Shown: positions 22,822 through 36,715, counted from the first letter of the stretch. The stretch is 64,000 nucleotides of DNA from Sciurus carolinensis (GCF_902686445.1 NC_062232.1:13003105-13067104); one strand, 5' to 3'. The notes: generated by a model not told the origin, from the letters alone. Numbers and translations are program-made.

Positions 22822-24055
22822 AGCTACTTCTTCCTTAATTATTTGATTGAACTCATTAGAGAAACCATCAGAGACTGGTATTTTCTTTATTGGAAGGTTT
22901 TCATTTATAGATTAAACTCATTTTACAGTTATCAACAAAGTTTTTCTATTCTTTATTATATATTTGTTTTGATAAATTGTCTTTGTATAGGGATTGTCTG
23001 TTACATCTAAATTTTCTTTTGGGGGAATATAAAGATATTTATACTATCAACTTATTATCATTTTGAATGTCTACAAGACTTTTTCAGTTGTGAATTTGGT
23101 AATCTGTGCTATCTCTCATTTTTCAAGACTAGTATCACCAGAGGTTTACCAATTTCATTAGTCTTTTAAATAAAACCAAGTCATAGCTTTATTAATCTCC
23201 TGTAATATGTATTTGTTTTCCATTTCAATAGTTTTCTTCTTTATTGTTTTTCTGATACTTTCATTGGTTTTATCTTATTTCCCTATTTATAACATATTGC
23301 AATGAATATTTAGCTCATTAATACTATGGTTTTTTTCAGGATCTAAAATATGCATTTAAGGCTCTGAAATCCCCTGCAAGCACTACATTTGTTGTATCCT
23401 CCATGTTTTGATATGTAGTATTTTTAATATAATTCAAAATAATTTTACAATGGGTAAAAAATTAAGGACAAGATATTGCATAATTGCCAACTACCACAAT
23501 ACAGATTACTTATTAATTACAAAGTGAAAAAAGTTCTCGATGTCTCCTTGATGTCTCACTTAACCTAGTGATCAAACTTAGCATCATCAACAATGAGACA
23601 AGCACATTCTATGTCTCCTGGTGTGAAGCAATGGGAAGCACACATCATTAACTCTGGGTTTTCTCACCAAAACCTGATAATGAGGAAACAATCAAACATG
23701 GGTTATTTTGTAAGAAAACTAGCCTGGACTCTTTGGAAATGATATTGCCCTAAGAGATGATTAAAGAAAGAAAGAAGAAAGGGGTTATTCTGGATTAAAG
23801 GAGTTTAAGAGACACGACAACTTAAAAATGCATAATTTTGTATTGGATTCTGAATACAAAAACAAAAATAGCAAAAGATTATTATTGGAACAAATAGAGA
23901 AATTTGAATATATTCTTTATTAAATAGTATTGTATCAGTGTTAAATTTCTTGGGGTGATCATGATATTGTTGCTCTCCAGAGGAATATCTTTGTTCTTAT
24001 AGGATATGTAGTGAAGTATCATGGTGTCTACAATTTATTTTTAAATGGGTTTGAG

Positions 24056-24056
24056 A

Positions 24057-24130
<74 letters not shown>
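24056..24130. repeat. (AC)n(AG)n compound microsatellite
   Basis: A short AC run passes into about 28 AG units. It is embedded in an old repeat 3' end. Confidence 0.95.
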
Positions 24131-24419
24131 GAAAAGAAATAGTCAAACAGCAAAATGTTAGCAATTCATGAATCTAAGTAAAGGGTATTCAGGTGGTTTT
24201 GTATCACTTCAAGTTCTCTAAAGTTTTAAAATTTTTCAAAATATGAAGTTGGAAAATTTATTTTGTAAACTTTACTTTGATTTCTCTTTTGAACCCATGG
24301 GTTATTTAGGAAAGAATTCTTTAACTTTTAATAACAGTGTATTCCTAATAATCATTTTGCTGTTCATTTTAAAAATATTTTTTTAAATTAGAGAATATTT
24401 TTCAAAAATTTTTCTTTCT

Positions 24420-24626
24420 TTTAGAACTGGAGATAGAAACGCTGGGTGCTCTACCATCAGGCTACTTCCCCAGTCCTTTTTATTTATTTTTTTTTAATTT
24501 TGAAACAAGATCTTGCTAAGTTGCTAACCACCCACTATGTCGCTGAGGTTGGCTTTGAACTTGGGATCCTCCTACCTTAGCCTCCCAAGCCACTAGGATT
24601 GCAGGTGGTGCCATTGTACCTGGCAA
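24420..24626 (-). mobile_element. B1-dID SINE, diverged
   Basis: Reverse complement wording: tagaactggagatagaaac, atcttgctaagttgctaacc, tgaggttggctttgaacttg, cctcccaagccactaggatt. Confidence 0.8.
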
Positions 24627-25529
24627 GATTTGGTTCTTCTGAAATTTTCTGTGACTTTCTTTGTAACTCAGTATATAGTCGATTATTGTAAATGTTCTGT
24701 GTGTAGTAGAAAAAATGTGTACTCTTCAACCGTTGAATGGAATAATTTTTATATTATATATATATGTATATCCATTAGTTCAAATTTATTAGCTGTTTTG
24801 TTCAGTTCTATTTTTACTGATTTTTTAAAATTTGGTAGTTCTAGCAATTATTGGGAGAGGGATATTATAATCTCCCACTATGATTGTGGAAATTATTTCT
24901 CCTTTTAGTGCCGATAATTTTGCTTTCTATTTTTAGGCCATGTTATTTACATATCAACTGAAAATCATTATATCATCCTGGTGATTTGATCTTTACAAGT
25001 ACAAAGAATTTGGGCTCTAAAGTGTTTAGTCTTATATAAATGTAGCTACAAATAAATTTCTTACTTGTATTTGGGTGGTATATATCTTGCTATCACTTTA
25101 CTTTCAACTGTATCATTTTGCTTCCAAAGGGTTCCCTGTAAACAGAATTTATTTGGGTTTTACTTTTTAAATCTACTCATTTCAATCTATCTGTATTTAT
25201 ATACTTAAATATAATTTCTAAATCCACAAGGCATTATTGTTTTATACAGGCAAGGTTATTTTACAGGTAGCCACATACATTTTCATAACTGTTTATTCTT
25301 TTCTGCCTCTTTAACATTTGATTTTGTATGATTTTCTCTTAGCATCATGCAGCATTGGTTTGCTCATGTACAATGCTCAATTTTTGCCCAAGATACTATT
25401 TACTTTGCAGGCATTTTTAAGGAATATTCATATTACATTTGGAATTCTAAATTGGCAATCACTTATTTTCAGTGCATTGAATATATTAGTCTTCTGTTTT
25501 CTGCCTTCCACTATTACTCTTTTTTTAAA

Positions 25530-25615
25530 AATTTTTTTTTGGGTGCTGGGGATCGAACCCAGGGCCTTGTGCTTATCAGGCAAGCACTCTGCCAACTGAG
25601 CTACCTCCCCAGCCC
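25530..25615 (-). mobile_element. ID SINE with 14-bp target-site duplication
   Basis: gggtgctggggatcgaaccc, caagcactctgccaactgag and ctacctccccagcc, with a T-rich (A-tail) left end. Direct repeat ccactattactctt at 25508-25521 and 25616-25629. Little diverged, so recent. Confidence 0.97.
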
Positions 25616-26310
25616 CCACTATTACTCTTGAGAAGGCAGCTAACTGCCATTTCTTTAAAAAGTATCTGTCTTTTCCCCTGGTTTTCTTTAAAATTTTGTT
25701 TTTTCCTTTGGTTTCCTCCAGTTTAACAATGATGTCTTTAGGCTGGAATTCATGTGTATAGTTTTTGGTACTTCTGTCTTCTCCCCTTTGGAATTAATAA
25801 AATAAAATAATAAATAATAAAATAACAGGGACCTTCTCATTCTATCCTTTATATATAATTCTCTTTTCTGTAGTTTCCTCTCTTTGGTTTTATTCTGGAT
25901 AATTTCTTGTGAACTTTCTTCCCATGAACTGATTATCTCTTCAGCAATTGATAAAGCTGTCAATTGAGTTTACAATTTTGATTATTTCATTTTTTTAACC
26001 TCTATATTTTTGGGGTTTTTTCATATTCACTTTGTCCTATTTTACATTATCTATTTATTGCTTTTCTTGATGAAAATTTCATGCTTTGCTTTTTTGTCCT
26101 TCAATATAACAAGCAATATTTTTATGGTTTGTGTCTAACACTTCTGTATCTACTACCCATCTGTGACTTCTTTCTATTGTTGTGGTTTCTGTGTTTAAAT
26201 GTTTTGTCTCATTTTCTTATATACCTAGTTAAATTTGACTGTGTGCTGGACATTGTGTTTGAAAATTATTTGAATATTTGTTACCTTGGATAATGTTACC
26301 TTGGATAATG

Positions 26311-26780
26311 TTACTTTCTTCTAGAGAGGATTTTCTTTGGTTTCTCCTGGATGCTGGAGATGAGAATAGTCTAGGACCACCTTTGTCTGAGAACAAAGCT
26401 TGAGATTTTCAGGGCTCCCAGACCCTGAAGTTGCAGACCCAGTTAATGGCTCATTCATTTCCTCCTTGTTCTTCCTCAAAGGGTTCAATCTTGAAGATCT
26501 CAGTAAAAAGAGTGGTGCTTTATCTGCCTTATCTGTGTTCCCACATTTGATGTCCCCTAATCCCCTGAATGTGCTAGAAGAACATCCCAGTAGCTCCTTC
26601 CAAATCAGAATGAGCATGTAGGACAAAAGCTGCTTAGAGGGTTTTTCTTAACTTTTAAGGTTTCTGTCCTCTTAGGGATCTCAATGTGATACTTGGTGAC
26701 CATCTTATAGTTTCTTAAGAATTAATATGTTTCATGCAATTTATGAAAATTAGTTATTTGTTTTCTCTCAGCCCCAAATC
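26311..26780. other. Unassigned sequence between L1M and MLT1
   Basis: Opposed short frames (26321-26626 minus, 26400-26621 plus) overlap each other. They have no domain. Possibly the rest of the old L1. Confidence 0.4.
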
Positions 26781-26782
26781 CA

Positions 26783-27128
26783 TCTGTTATGAACTTAATT
26801 GTGTCCTTCTCTAATTCATATATTGAGTCCCTAACCCCCAATGAAATTGTATTTGGAGATAGGGTCTATAAAGAGGTACTTGAGATTAAATGATGTCTTA
26901 AGAGTAGCACTCTAATACAATATGACTGATGTCCTTATAAGAAGCAGATGTACACATACAAAGAAAAGGTCATCCAAGAATTCAGTAAGAAGATATTTAT
27001 TTGTAAGCCAGGGAGAAAGTCCTCAGAAGAAATCAATCATACTGACACTTTGAACTTGGACTTCCAGACTCCAGGACTGTGAAAAATAAATTTCTGTTGT
27101 TCAAGCTATCTATTGTGGTATTTCATTA
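26783..27128 (+). mobile_element. MLT1-type MaLR LTR
   Basis: Forward LTR order: ttatgaacttaattgtgtcc, ttggagatagggtctataaa, aatacaatatgactgatgtc, then cttggacttccagactccag and aaataaatttctgttgttca. Contains the LTR AATAAA. Confidence 0.85.
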
Positions 27129-28475
27129 TGGTAAGTCTGATTCACCAACCATCTATATTCTGTGATGCTGATGTTGAGACTATGCAAACCCACTTCTGCT
27201 TTTCTAGCTGCTTACATGTTAGGCTCTGCCAACCAGGGATGTTAGAAGAGATTAGAAGGCAGGAGAAGGAAGGACTTTCTCCTTCCTCTTCCTGTGAGCA
27301 CCATATTGGAAACATGGCTTCTTGGCAGTGGTCATTCTTTCCAATAAAAGTTAAATCTAGTTTACAGTTTTCTAACACTACGGATCAACTTCATTTCCAC
27401 CCTCCCCTACAACCTCATCTTCTCCCCCACCAAACACCTGCACCACTGGCGGATGCCACCTCCTGAAAGGTCTGGAGCTGAGCCAATGGGACCCTCTTTC
27501 AAGCTTCTGAGTTTTAATAATTTCAACCTCTTTCCTTTGTTCCCTAGCCCCAGGACTGGCAGCTGCCTCCAGCAGGTGTTACCTCCATACCTAAGTGTTC
27601 TCTTTTGCCCTTTAAGTTACCTAATTAACCACTTTATACCTAGTTATCAATTCTTTATATTAAATTATGTTTGCTAAAATGAGTGATTTTTGTCTCTGAA
27701 CTAGACATTGATTGATTCATATTTCATTCAGTTTTTCAAAGAAATCTGTTTTCTGTGGGAGTGTTGGTCTAAATTACTATTACTATTACTATATAAATTA
27801 CTATTTTCCTGTTACCAAAATTGGAAGTCCCCAAGTATTCTTATGTTGATCTATTGCATTATCACTAAGGCCAAACCATGCAGTCTTTGCTTTTGCCCCA
27901 AGATAGATGATGGGGAGGTCTTCTTTCTTTAATATGTCATCCCCTCATTTTATTTTGGGGGATCTTTCAGTTCTACTATGAGAGATGTATACCTCTGGTC
28001 TCACAGGGGTCTGTGCCCCTTTCAAATTGTGTAGAAGGAAAGGTGGCCTGACCTACAGTTTGAGAGTTCAGGAGTAACAACTAAAATGATCACTCAACCT
28101 CAGGCATCATTAGCACTAGTGTGGGAGTCTCTGCCACCTCATTATGGATTTTGACTCAGGCTGCAGATGGCTCACTAAGCACCTTGGCTTCTGAAACTCA
28201 CAGTAATATCTATGGACAAGACGTTGACCATTTTCTGGTCTAATGTCCTCTGTTCCTAAGTGAAGAAACTGAATTCAGAGATCCCATAACCAAATTAATA
28301 GAAATCATGAGTAGGACACAGAGTTCCTGACTTCATTCCAGCTCTCCTTTCATTCTTGGCTTCCATTTTAACTGCCCACATGCCCACCCACCTCCATCCT
28401 ATTTTCTGTTTTTTATTTCTTCCTCCTATTAACTCTTCTAGTCCCTTGGTCCCCCCTCATCCTTAATGTGCATTG
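27129..28475. other. Intergenic sequence, nothing recognised
   Basis: The 117-codon frame at 27113-27466 starts in the LTR and has no domain; I regard it as chance. A short CT-rich, slightly GC-richer stretch lies at 27380-27560. Confidence 0.5.
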
Positions 28476-28479
28476 TGCT

Positions 28480-28825
28480 CCAGTGTCAACATTCACTCTT
28501 CCCTGCTCACAACATCAATCCTGTTTCCTCTGGCCTTTTTGTCTCCCTTGTTTCCCTGCCTAGAATTCCCTTCCCCTAAATCTAACCATCTGCAAGATCA
28601 ACTCAGTGGAATCTCTGCCTTGTGTCCTTCCCTACAATACAAAGTTGGAAGTAATTTCTCCATCCTCTGTACTGCTGTGACACCCTGTATTTCTGTTAGA
28701 CCATCCTTTAGTTCTGTTCTATTTTTGTGCTTATTTCTTCTATGTAACATTATAATCCACTAGCATGCAAAGATTCTTTCATCTTTGACACTCCTCAGTG
28801 CCTGTCATAGAAGTTTCAATATAAT
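28480..28825 (+). repeat. L2 3' end
   Basis: ccttgtttccctgcctagaa, tccttccctacaatacaaag, ataatccactagcatgcaaa and ctcagtgcctgtcatagaag follow L2 order. Confidence 0.7.
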
Positions 28826-29060
28826 AATAATAGTAATTAGCAGTTATTGAGTGTTTACTGTATGTTAAGCCCCATGTTTAAAGTTTTACATAGATTGGCT
28901 CATTTATTTCTTACAATAACCCCAAGAAGGAAATACCATTATTAGTCTCATTTTTCACATGAAGAACCTGAGACACAGAGAGATTAAGAAGATTGCCTAA
29001 GATAACACAGCTGAGGAGTCCAGTCTCAGGGCTTTTGATCCCATAGTTCAAACATTTATC
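28826..29060 (-). repeat. MIR SINE
   Basis: cagttattgagtgtttactg, cattattagtctcatttttc, gaacctgagacacagagaga and taacacagctgaggagtcc are reverse MIR. Confidence 0.85.
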
Positions 29061-29825
29061 TGCAATGCTACACTCTCTTCTAGAGACCATCTGGGGATTT
29101 GAATTTATTTCACTGTTGTTAAATACTGAAAAGATAGTTTTTATTTGAATAACAAATACCCAAATCTATAAGATTAGTTGCCCTCCCAGAAAGGAAGCAA
29201 AAAGGAAAAACTAAATAAAAGGTTAGGATCTCAGATTTTTATCAGTAAAAACTTAAATACACTTCATGAAATTATTTGATCTTGTAAATAATTTAAAGAC
29301 TAAAGTGTAAGTCCTCTCCCAGAAGAGAATGATTTTGTAAAGTGTGATGTGGCTTATTAAATCTTTAAAATCCATGGAAGGAAAGAGAAAAACGTGAGTC
29401 ATTATTATTAGTTGGCTTAAATTTTATGAGAGCTCTTGTGAGCTAATAAGGACTGGAATCACCTCAGGAGTTTGCCATTCTTGTGTGGGTGTGGGCTTAT
29501 TTTGCTTCGTTTTCATCCCCTCAAGTAGGACATAGCTAACTATGACAATGTCAACTCCATGGTATCCTGAAGATTCCTATAGGGTAGGTTTCCTCCCTGT
29601 GAACCCCCAAGCCACTAGGTGGTTGAGGAGATTTTAAGTATAAGGATGCATAACCAACCATTCCTTAGAACAGGACCTTCTGAAATTTTTGGCTGAAGAA
29701 AAGAAACCTGAGGAGTTAGGTCACAGTTGGCCAGAGTTTTAACTGTATTTTACTTGGAAGAAGGACAATAAGGAAGTGATGGATTAGCAGCAAGGTCGGA
29801 CATAGCTTCAGATTTACCATTTACT
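29061..29825. other. Intergenic sequence, nothing recognised
   Basis: AT-rich, without coding or RNA signals. Confidence 0.5.
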
Positions 29826-29829
29826 GGAG

Positions 29830-30030
29830 AGCCACTGAGGCAGTGGGTAAAGTGTTAAGCCTAAATAAGCTTTGGCCTCAGACAGACCTCAGACCACTGG
29901 GCCTGCTGTTTAATAGCTCAGTGACATTGACTAAGTCACCTAGACTCTAGTTGCATTTTCCTCCTGTGTCAACTGGGGATAATGATACTCTTCTTAAAAG
30001 ATTGTTATGATGGCTTAATAGCATACTGCG
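29830..30030 (+). repeat. MIR SINE
   Basis: ctttggcctcagacagacct, gacattgactaagtcaccta and tcaactggggataatgatac in MIR order. Confidence 0.75.
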
Positions 30031-30681
30031 GCTTCCCAAACTTGAGTCATTCACATATCACTGCATCAATCAGGGTAATTCTGAAGGAAGTTTAGTAAAG
30101 GGATCTGTTACAAAAGTGTGGGCAGAGTTCAAGGAAACCAGCTAATGAACAGTTCAGGACCCAAGACTAGCAATTGTAAGGAGCTGTTATCATGGTAGGC
30201 CTGAAGTGGGCAAGAGAAAGTCATTTAGAAAATGCTGCAGGACTCTGGTCATCAATAAAGGGTCCAGTCAACCTGCAATGACACTACTGGAGAGGAAGCA
30301 GCAGACTGAAAAAGCACCACAGCCTCACTCTTCTCCCACTCTCAATCTCCTGCTCGGGCTTCTCATTGACTGAGAAAAGCCAGAAGCATGGGAACCTATG
30401 ATTTGGTCCATATGATCAGCCTCCTGTTATAGGGCAAGGAGGAGGAGGGGATGAGTGAGTGTGAGGGGGCAAGTGGAGCCTATTGAGCACACTGCCTTGA
30501 TTAGTATTGTCCCATTTTCCACCTTAAAATTAAACCTCCCTTTCATTAACTGAATAAATTTACTTTTAAAAGGAGATATCTTAAACCTCATCCTAAGAAA
30601 TAACATCTACAAAATCACGGGACAGGTTTGCTATTTTTTCTCCATAATATGAATTAAAATTAATATAAAAATACTCAATAT

Positions 30682-30706
30682 GCACACACACACACACACA
30701 CACACA
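30682..30706. repeat. (CA)12 microsatellite
   Basis: Pure CA run. Confidence 0.97.
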
Positions 30707-30959
30707 ATGCTTTGGGGAGTTTAACCTCATTCCAGGGCTTGGAACACACTAAGTACTCAATAAAGTGCTTATTTCTATTGCTGGAAATTTCAGATGAATA
30801 TGAAGTGGAACACTTGGTGTATATTTGAACTAACGTTTTAAATATATATGCTACTGTTACAAACACAATCTTTGCCCAGTGTATTTTCTAACTGGGTAGC
30901 ATGAATTTATAGAAAAGATTATATAAATGGATTTTGTACATTTGTAACTGGCCCATGTT

Positions 30960-31420
30960 AATGAATTTGATTATTCGACCCATTGATTTTTCATTAGATT
31001 CTTTTGGTTTCTCTAGGCAAACAAGCAAATCATTGGGAATGTTGATAAATTTTTCCTCTTATTGCTGTTAATATGTTACAGTGGCTAGAACCTACAGAGC
31101 AATGTTGAACTATAATAGAACAATAGTGACTTCAGGAATTATTTGTTTTATCCTTTTAAAAAATTAATGCTTCTAGCTTTTGTTGCTATATTTTTTAATA
31201 TTAAACATGTTGTTGGCTGTTGGCTTATGAGAGATATTCTTTATCTTGTTAAGGAATGCCTTTATATTCCTAGTTGACTAAAAATTATTATCAGAATGGG
31301 CATTTATGTCTTAGCAAATGCTTTTAAAACATCTATTGAGACTTTACATCCCTGGAATAAATCCTGCTCCATTATGATGTATAATTCTTTTAGTTTGTTG
31401 TTTTGCTTTTTTTTCCTGCA
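30960..31420 (-). mobile_element. Old L1M fragment
   Basis: Reverse ORF2 wording near tttacatccctggaataaat, preceded by gagagatattctttatctt and ttttgttgctatat. Confidence 0.55.
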
Positions 31421-33405
31421 AAAGTTAGGTTGAATAAAAGAAGAGTGTATATGCCTGAAAATCAAGTTTAGGATTTTGAGGTACTAAAAAAAGTACATAA
31501 AATTAGAGTTTCTATTATTTAATCAGAAGAACAATAAATATGTCAGAGTCTATTAGTGAAATGATATGTTGCACACACAAGAATGTTTAAAATAATAAAT
31601 GAGAAATAACTGTATTTGCAGGTTTCCAACAATCTGGAAATAACCCTTAGCACTCTATAGGCTACTGAGTCTATCTTTTACCTCCAACACTATACCAGTT
31701 TCTCAAAGAATGGAGGGACCCAAAGTTGGACAGCTCTTAGTTGTATTTGCCCTTTCAGGATAGAATTCCAGATGGAGATTAACTTGGCCTTGTAGATAGT
31801 CCTGTTTTTCTAAAAATTGGCCCAGTATAATATTGTTCTTTTTGTCTCTACTTAGATTAGTTTGAGCAAGGACAACTAAGCAACTAATAGACCAAAACAC
31901 AACATAGGAGAGTTGCATATCTGTCTGTGGGTGGGGGGATGGCACATGAATATGCATGAAAGGGATGTGCTCCATGTTTGTAATCTGCATAAACCTAGAC
32001 CACCTTGTCCACCTCAGCTCAGTGTCCATTCAGAAGAAACACCACTCCAATGATCCAAAGTAACTGAAAAACTGTTTACATTTTTACTATAGTATTTGCA
32101 AAGTGCACAGAAAAAAACTTCATTTGTAGTACCTAGTTGTTTCTATTTTCTTATCTTTCTCCTCAAAGCTCCGTTCCATTCCAACCCCATCTCTCACAAA
32201 GTCCCTAGACTTTCTCTTCAACCCGGTCTGACTGGACTTTTGCCTCATCACACCTTCTAGATCCATTCTTTTCCTTAATGTCATTGACATTCTACCCTTC
32301 TTAATGCAAACAAGTAGAGCTCTTTTTTTGGTCAACCTTTCACCCATTTCCCAGATTTGCATGTTAAGGCTCAAGAATTATCAGGAAAAAAGGCAAAATC
32401 CTTAATACAGTTTTTATTGTATTTTCCTATAAAACATGCAGGAAAAAAATCCCAAACTTTTGCTTACCCAGGACTTTTAATTTTCCTCCTCTGGCAAATG
32501 TTTTACCATGTTCTAATTTGATAGATTTTAAATCTCCCCACCACACTGATGCACTTATGGAACAGCCAATAAACAACAAAGATGTCAAAAGCAGAGAGAC
32601 CTAGGTAGCTCAGGACCTGGAAAAGGGATGCTATGAATAATGGAGTGTTGGGTCTGTTGGCAAAATTATGGTCACAAAAAGTGCCATCTCTTCTTACTTG
32701 GCCTGGTTCCCTCCAAGGTGAAGTTTCCAAAGAAGTATTACTAAGGTCTCAAGAAAAAGGTACTGGAAGAACAAGACACATTAAGCTGTCTTTTTGGCTC
32801 TTAAATCTGGAGGGTTTTCAAGGCCTGAGATGCATATAACTGGAGAAGGAGGGCCCTGCCTGCCTTGAGCAGTTTCTGTCCTGGCCCTTGCCCTCTGCCC
32901 ACCGCTTTCAGTCTCTAAGAGCCCAGAGGCTCCCTTCAGTAGAGTGATGAGCCTATTTTTAAAGAGCAGGCACACTCTGAATGAATAATGACTTCTCTTT
33001 TTCTCCACTCTGTGCCAATCAGTGACTCATCAACCATTTTCTAAATGACTATGTTTTCATTCCCCAGTTTCCTTCACAGTGCGATATTAGAGAAGATTAA
33101 ACGCAGCCCCTAGCAGCCTTCCTCTGCTTTTCTGCATCTTGTTTTAGAGATGTTAATGTTCCCAAAATAGAAGTGTTTCATTGAATACTCATCATTTAGT
33201 GACAAGTGAAAACACATACACACAGATACGCACATGCTGCAGTATCAGGGAAAGGCTCTATGGATTATGGAAGGAGGATGGATGAAAAGAAAAGTAGGAA
33301 CCTTGAACTATGAAAAATGTAATATCTCAGCTGGACCCCATTGTCTACCCCTTCCTCCTAATTTTTCAGGGTGAGACCTTTTATGAAGGACCCCAGTATA
33401 TTGTG
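31421..33405. other. Intergenic sequence; AP-1-like site at 33023
   Basis: No gene recognised. The stretch 33000-33200 is repeat-free and moderately complex, with a consensus AP-1 site (TGACTCA, 33023-33029). No conservation evidence is available here. Confidence 0.45.
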
Positions 33406-33410
33406 TATAC

Positions 33411-33823
33411 TGTTATGGTTTAAATATTGCTGCCCCCCAAAAGCTCATATGTGAAACAATGCAAAAAAGTTTAGAGGTGAAATGATTGAGTTATAAGAAT
33501 CTTAACCAAATCAGTGTGGTAACTGTAGGCAAGTAGGGTGTGGCTGGAGGAGGTGGGTCCCTGAGGGCATGCATTTGGGGTTTATATTTTGTCCTCACTG
33601 AGCAGAGCTCTCTCTCTACTTCCTGGTGCCATGTTCCCAGCTGTTTTCCTCCACCATGCTCTTCTGCCACGACATCCTGTCTCACCTCCAGTCCTGAGGA
33701 ATGGAGCCAAATGTCTATGGACTGAGACCTCTGAAACCATGAGACTCCAGATAAACTTTTCCTCCTCTAAAATTGTTCTTGTCAGGTGTTTTTGTCACAA
33801 AAAAGAAAAGGCTGACTAAAACA
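33411..33823 (+). mobile_element. MaLR-type solo LTR
   Basis: Begins tgttatggtttaaatattgc and ends ggctgactaaaaca (TG...CA). Internal gctcatatgtgaaacaatgc, ccaccatgctcttctgccac and ctccagataaacttttcctc are the MaLR pattern. No internal retroviral region is present. Confidence 0.88.
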
Positions 33824-35855
33824 TAGTCACTTTCTACTTTATGCTGTTCTCTTACTGCCAAATTTGTTTCCCTTTATGATAACTTTTCTAGTTCCCTCTG
33901 GTCCTGTTGGCAACTACAGGGAGAACTACTTTGCTAGGTTTTCCTCTTCCTATTACTGCTACTAGACATTGCTGATTCTAAAATGAGACTTGCCTTTTCT
34001 CCCAAGGACCAAAAGAGAGTTGGGATGGTGAACATACACCCATTGGTATTTCTCAGATAATTGTATTTCACCTATCCGGCTGTTGATGAGCCTGTGGTCT
34101 TATGTTCTGGACAAAAATCCCACCCAAAACCAATCCTTAGCTCTATCTTCTGTACTGTGCCAGGGATCTGCTATTTACCCTTGTCTACCCTGCTATACCT
34201 TGCTCTGTGGCCTAGGAGCTTCATCTATGTGGATTGCATCAACAGGGCTCCCTGGTCCAGAGGCTTCCAGTTGGGTGTGAACAATACAGTCTCTGAAGGA
34301 GATCAAAGTTGGAGGGTGGGAGTTGGGAGGACAGTGAAGCCTATGTATTTATTCTGTTCAGTTCCCTCTTTTGGCAGATTTTATCCCTTGACCTAAGGCC
34401 ACTGTTTCTTTCAAGGAAGCCTGCCTACATGTCTCTCCATCCTTCTGGAAACCTCTCTCTTTCTTTCAGACTAGAGATGATAACAGCTGTGCTGCTGCTT
34501 GTCCTTGTCCTGCTCTCTCTCCACTTGCTACCATTGTACAATTAGTCTCCTGGTAAAAGAAGTCTTTTCAAGTCATCCTAATTTGAATGTGCCATCTGTT
34601 TCCTATTGATATCCTTACTGGCCCTACCTTTCTCTCCTCCACTCCCTCCCCACACCTTGGCCCTACTTTGTTCTGATTTTTTTCTCACCTCCTATGCATA
34701 TTTTGGCCTCCTGAGGTCTCAATCACAGTGGGCCTTCTGAGGCACATGCTGATCCTTTGGAAAACAGCACGAAAGGGGCTACAGTGATAGCAATGAGACT
34801 TTCTGGAGTAAGAAGCACAACCCCCAGAAGTCTTCAGACTTATGCTCTAAGTGTGATATACATGAGCTTCAGTGGCTAACACATACTTGCTAGGAAAAAA
34901 GGAAAAGATCATTTAGAGCTGGATTACTGACTATGGCCTAAGCCTTCCACATTACATTGTGCATGTCCTAAGCCTATAGGAGTTCTTACTCTGTGAACCT
35001 TTCCCAGGTCATCTAAGGCCACAGTAATCGCTAGAGCAGCTGAATCTCAATAATCGTAATTATAATCATCATAATGGCTATCAATGACTGAGTGCCAATA
35101 TTGAACCAGGCACTGTGCCTACTGTTTTGCCTTAGTAAACCAAATGGAAGTTTCCATCTCTCTCTTACAGGTTGCCTCTCCACAGTATTTGGGAAAGGGA
35201 AATATCAAATCCCAGTCCATTCCCAAGTTGTCCCCTGCATGGTTCCACTTTGGAGTCATGTGTTACTTCGCACTCCACAAGGGAGAACTACTAACTTCCC
35301 TGTGGGTGGTGGTCTGGACCTCCCACAGGGCTTTCCCATTGGTGAATTTCTGTTTCTTCTGCAAGGATCTACTCTGGAAGCTTTGGGAAGTGATTGGGAG
35401 TCCCAGCTGTCACTTTCATCCCTACCATAGTCAGAATGATCTGTGGGTCTGTCAGTCTGTGCTGAAGGTTTGAGGTACATCAAAGGAGAAAACCACATGT
35501 GAAGGGAAAAATATAAGACCACAGGAATGCTAGAGGAATTTAGCTGCCACAGGGGGACACTTAGAGGTACACTCTAGTTCCTGTCCTGGTTCCCCTTCTC
35601 TTTCAAGTTGACTCTTTTCTGTGGAAGCCAAGTCTTATTCCACTTCTACCTGTTCCCTGTGAGAAGTGTTTATGCACTTGGGGGCAATTCCCATTCCAGG
35701 ATGCATCCTTCTTTCCCCAGCAAAACCTTTCCCCCAATGTGAGTTGGTCAACCAGTGCACCTCTGTAGTTTCCCCCGGGTGGTATAATAGTCACTCTCCC
35801 TCAAGCCCTGTATGCTGACATGAGAGACAAATGCATGTCTTTATTTTTTAGTAGT
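33824..35855. other. Intergenic sequence, nothing recognised
   Basis: Overlapping frames of 80-110 codons on both strands (34061-34396, 35092-35522) reflect slightly higher GC content. None has a recognisable domain, and frames overlap in different phases. Confidence 0.5.
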
Positions 35856-35856
35856 C

Positions 35857-35890
<34 letters not shown>

Positions 35891-35895
35891 GTCAT

Positions 35896-35939
<44 letters not shown>

Positions 35940-35940
35940 A
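35857..35940. repeat. (CT)n and (AC)n compound microsatellite
   Basis: CT run 35857-35890, then AC run about 35897-35940. Confidence 0.97.
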
Positions 35941-36439
35941 TGCATGCATACATGCATACAGAGGTCTTCCAATATGTATGTTAATTCTTGGGGGCAATAT
36001 AGTCTATACCCAGAAGGAGAAAGACAGCTCTTTCCCTAAGTGCCTCCAGGATTTGCAAGGCCCCTCTTCCACAGTGTGTTTGTACCTCACATCATTACAT
36101 GTTTACAATTGGTTCTTCTGTTCATTTTTCTCTTTTGAGTTGCTCAGCCTTTGGCCTATGGGAATAGGCACTTTAATGGCCACTCTTTAGCTATACAAAG
36201 TCCCAGTTAGGTGTAGAAACAACCACTTATAAGTGAAATTGCATTGCTTAGCTAGGGTCCCTCTTCTTCCCAATCTCTGTCTGGGAAGAGGAGTTGGTTT
36301 CATTGCTCCAGTTCCATATACCTTAGCTCTAGACTTTCAATCTTCCAGGATGGCTGAGATTCTTTTCCTACATTCTTTGCCTTAGCAGATAGGCCAGCAC
36401 TCTTCGAACCTAGAGATTGACATTTTCACTTTCTCTCTC

Positions 36440-36715
36440 TCACCTCTATATCATACCTATCACCAAGTCCTGGTCATATCTCCTTGCTATTTCTGGAGCC
36501 CATCTTTTCATTCCTCCCTTCTTTACCACCTCTAACACTGCCTCCATGTTGGCTGTCAGTTCATCCAATCATCGTTCCCATCCTTTATCTTCCATCACTA
36601 AACTGTAAGGTCCATAAGGGCTAAACTTTTGTTAATTTGGTTCACTGCCGTATCCCATGTGCCTAGTGCACTACCTGGATGGTGTTAGCTACCCAATACT
36701 TATTTGCTGAACAAA
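36440..36715 (+). repeat. L2 3' end
   Basis: aaactgtaaggtccataagg, ttggttcactgccgtatccc and caatacttatttgctgaaca match the L2 tail. Confidence 0.75.

Larger units (their letters stand above)
20825..26310 (-). mobile_element. Old L1M element, interrupted by younger repeats
   Basis: Reverse-strand L1 coding fossils occur in colinear blocks: 20825-21250 (acattacatggaatctatag, ttttctgatgctaat-type), 22380-23400 (cagagactggtattttcttt) and 24640-26310 (ttttctgtgactttctttgt, gggctctaaagtgtttag). Younger inserts are an L1 (21613-22374), two ID elements (22749-22821, 25530-25615), a B1-dID (24420-24626) and an AC/AG microsatellite (24056-24130). 23400-24240 is another old 3'-end-like repeat I could not name. 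Individual block edges are approximate. Confidence 0.65.

Noticed and set aside
35894..36190. 98-codon frame starting in a (AC)n repeat
   Set aside because: The His-Thr repeat start is the translated microsatellite, and the rest has no domain.
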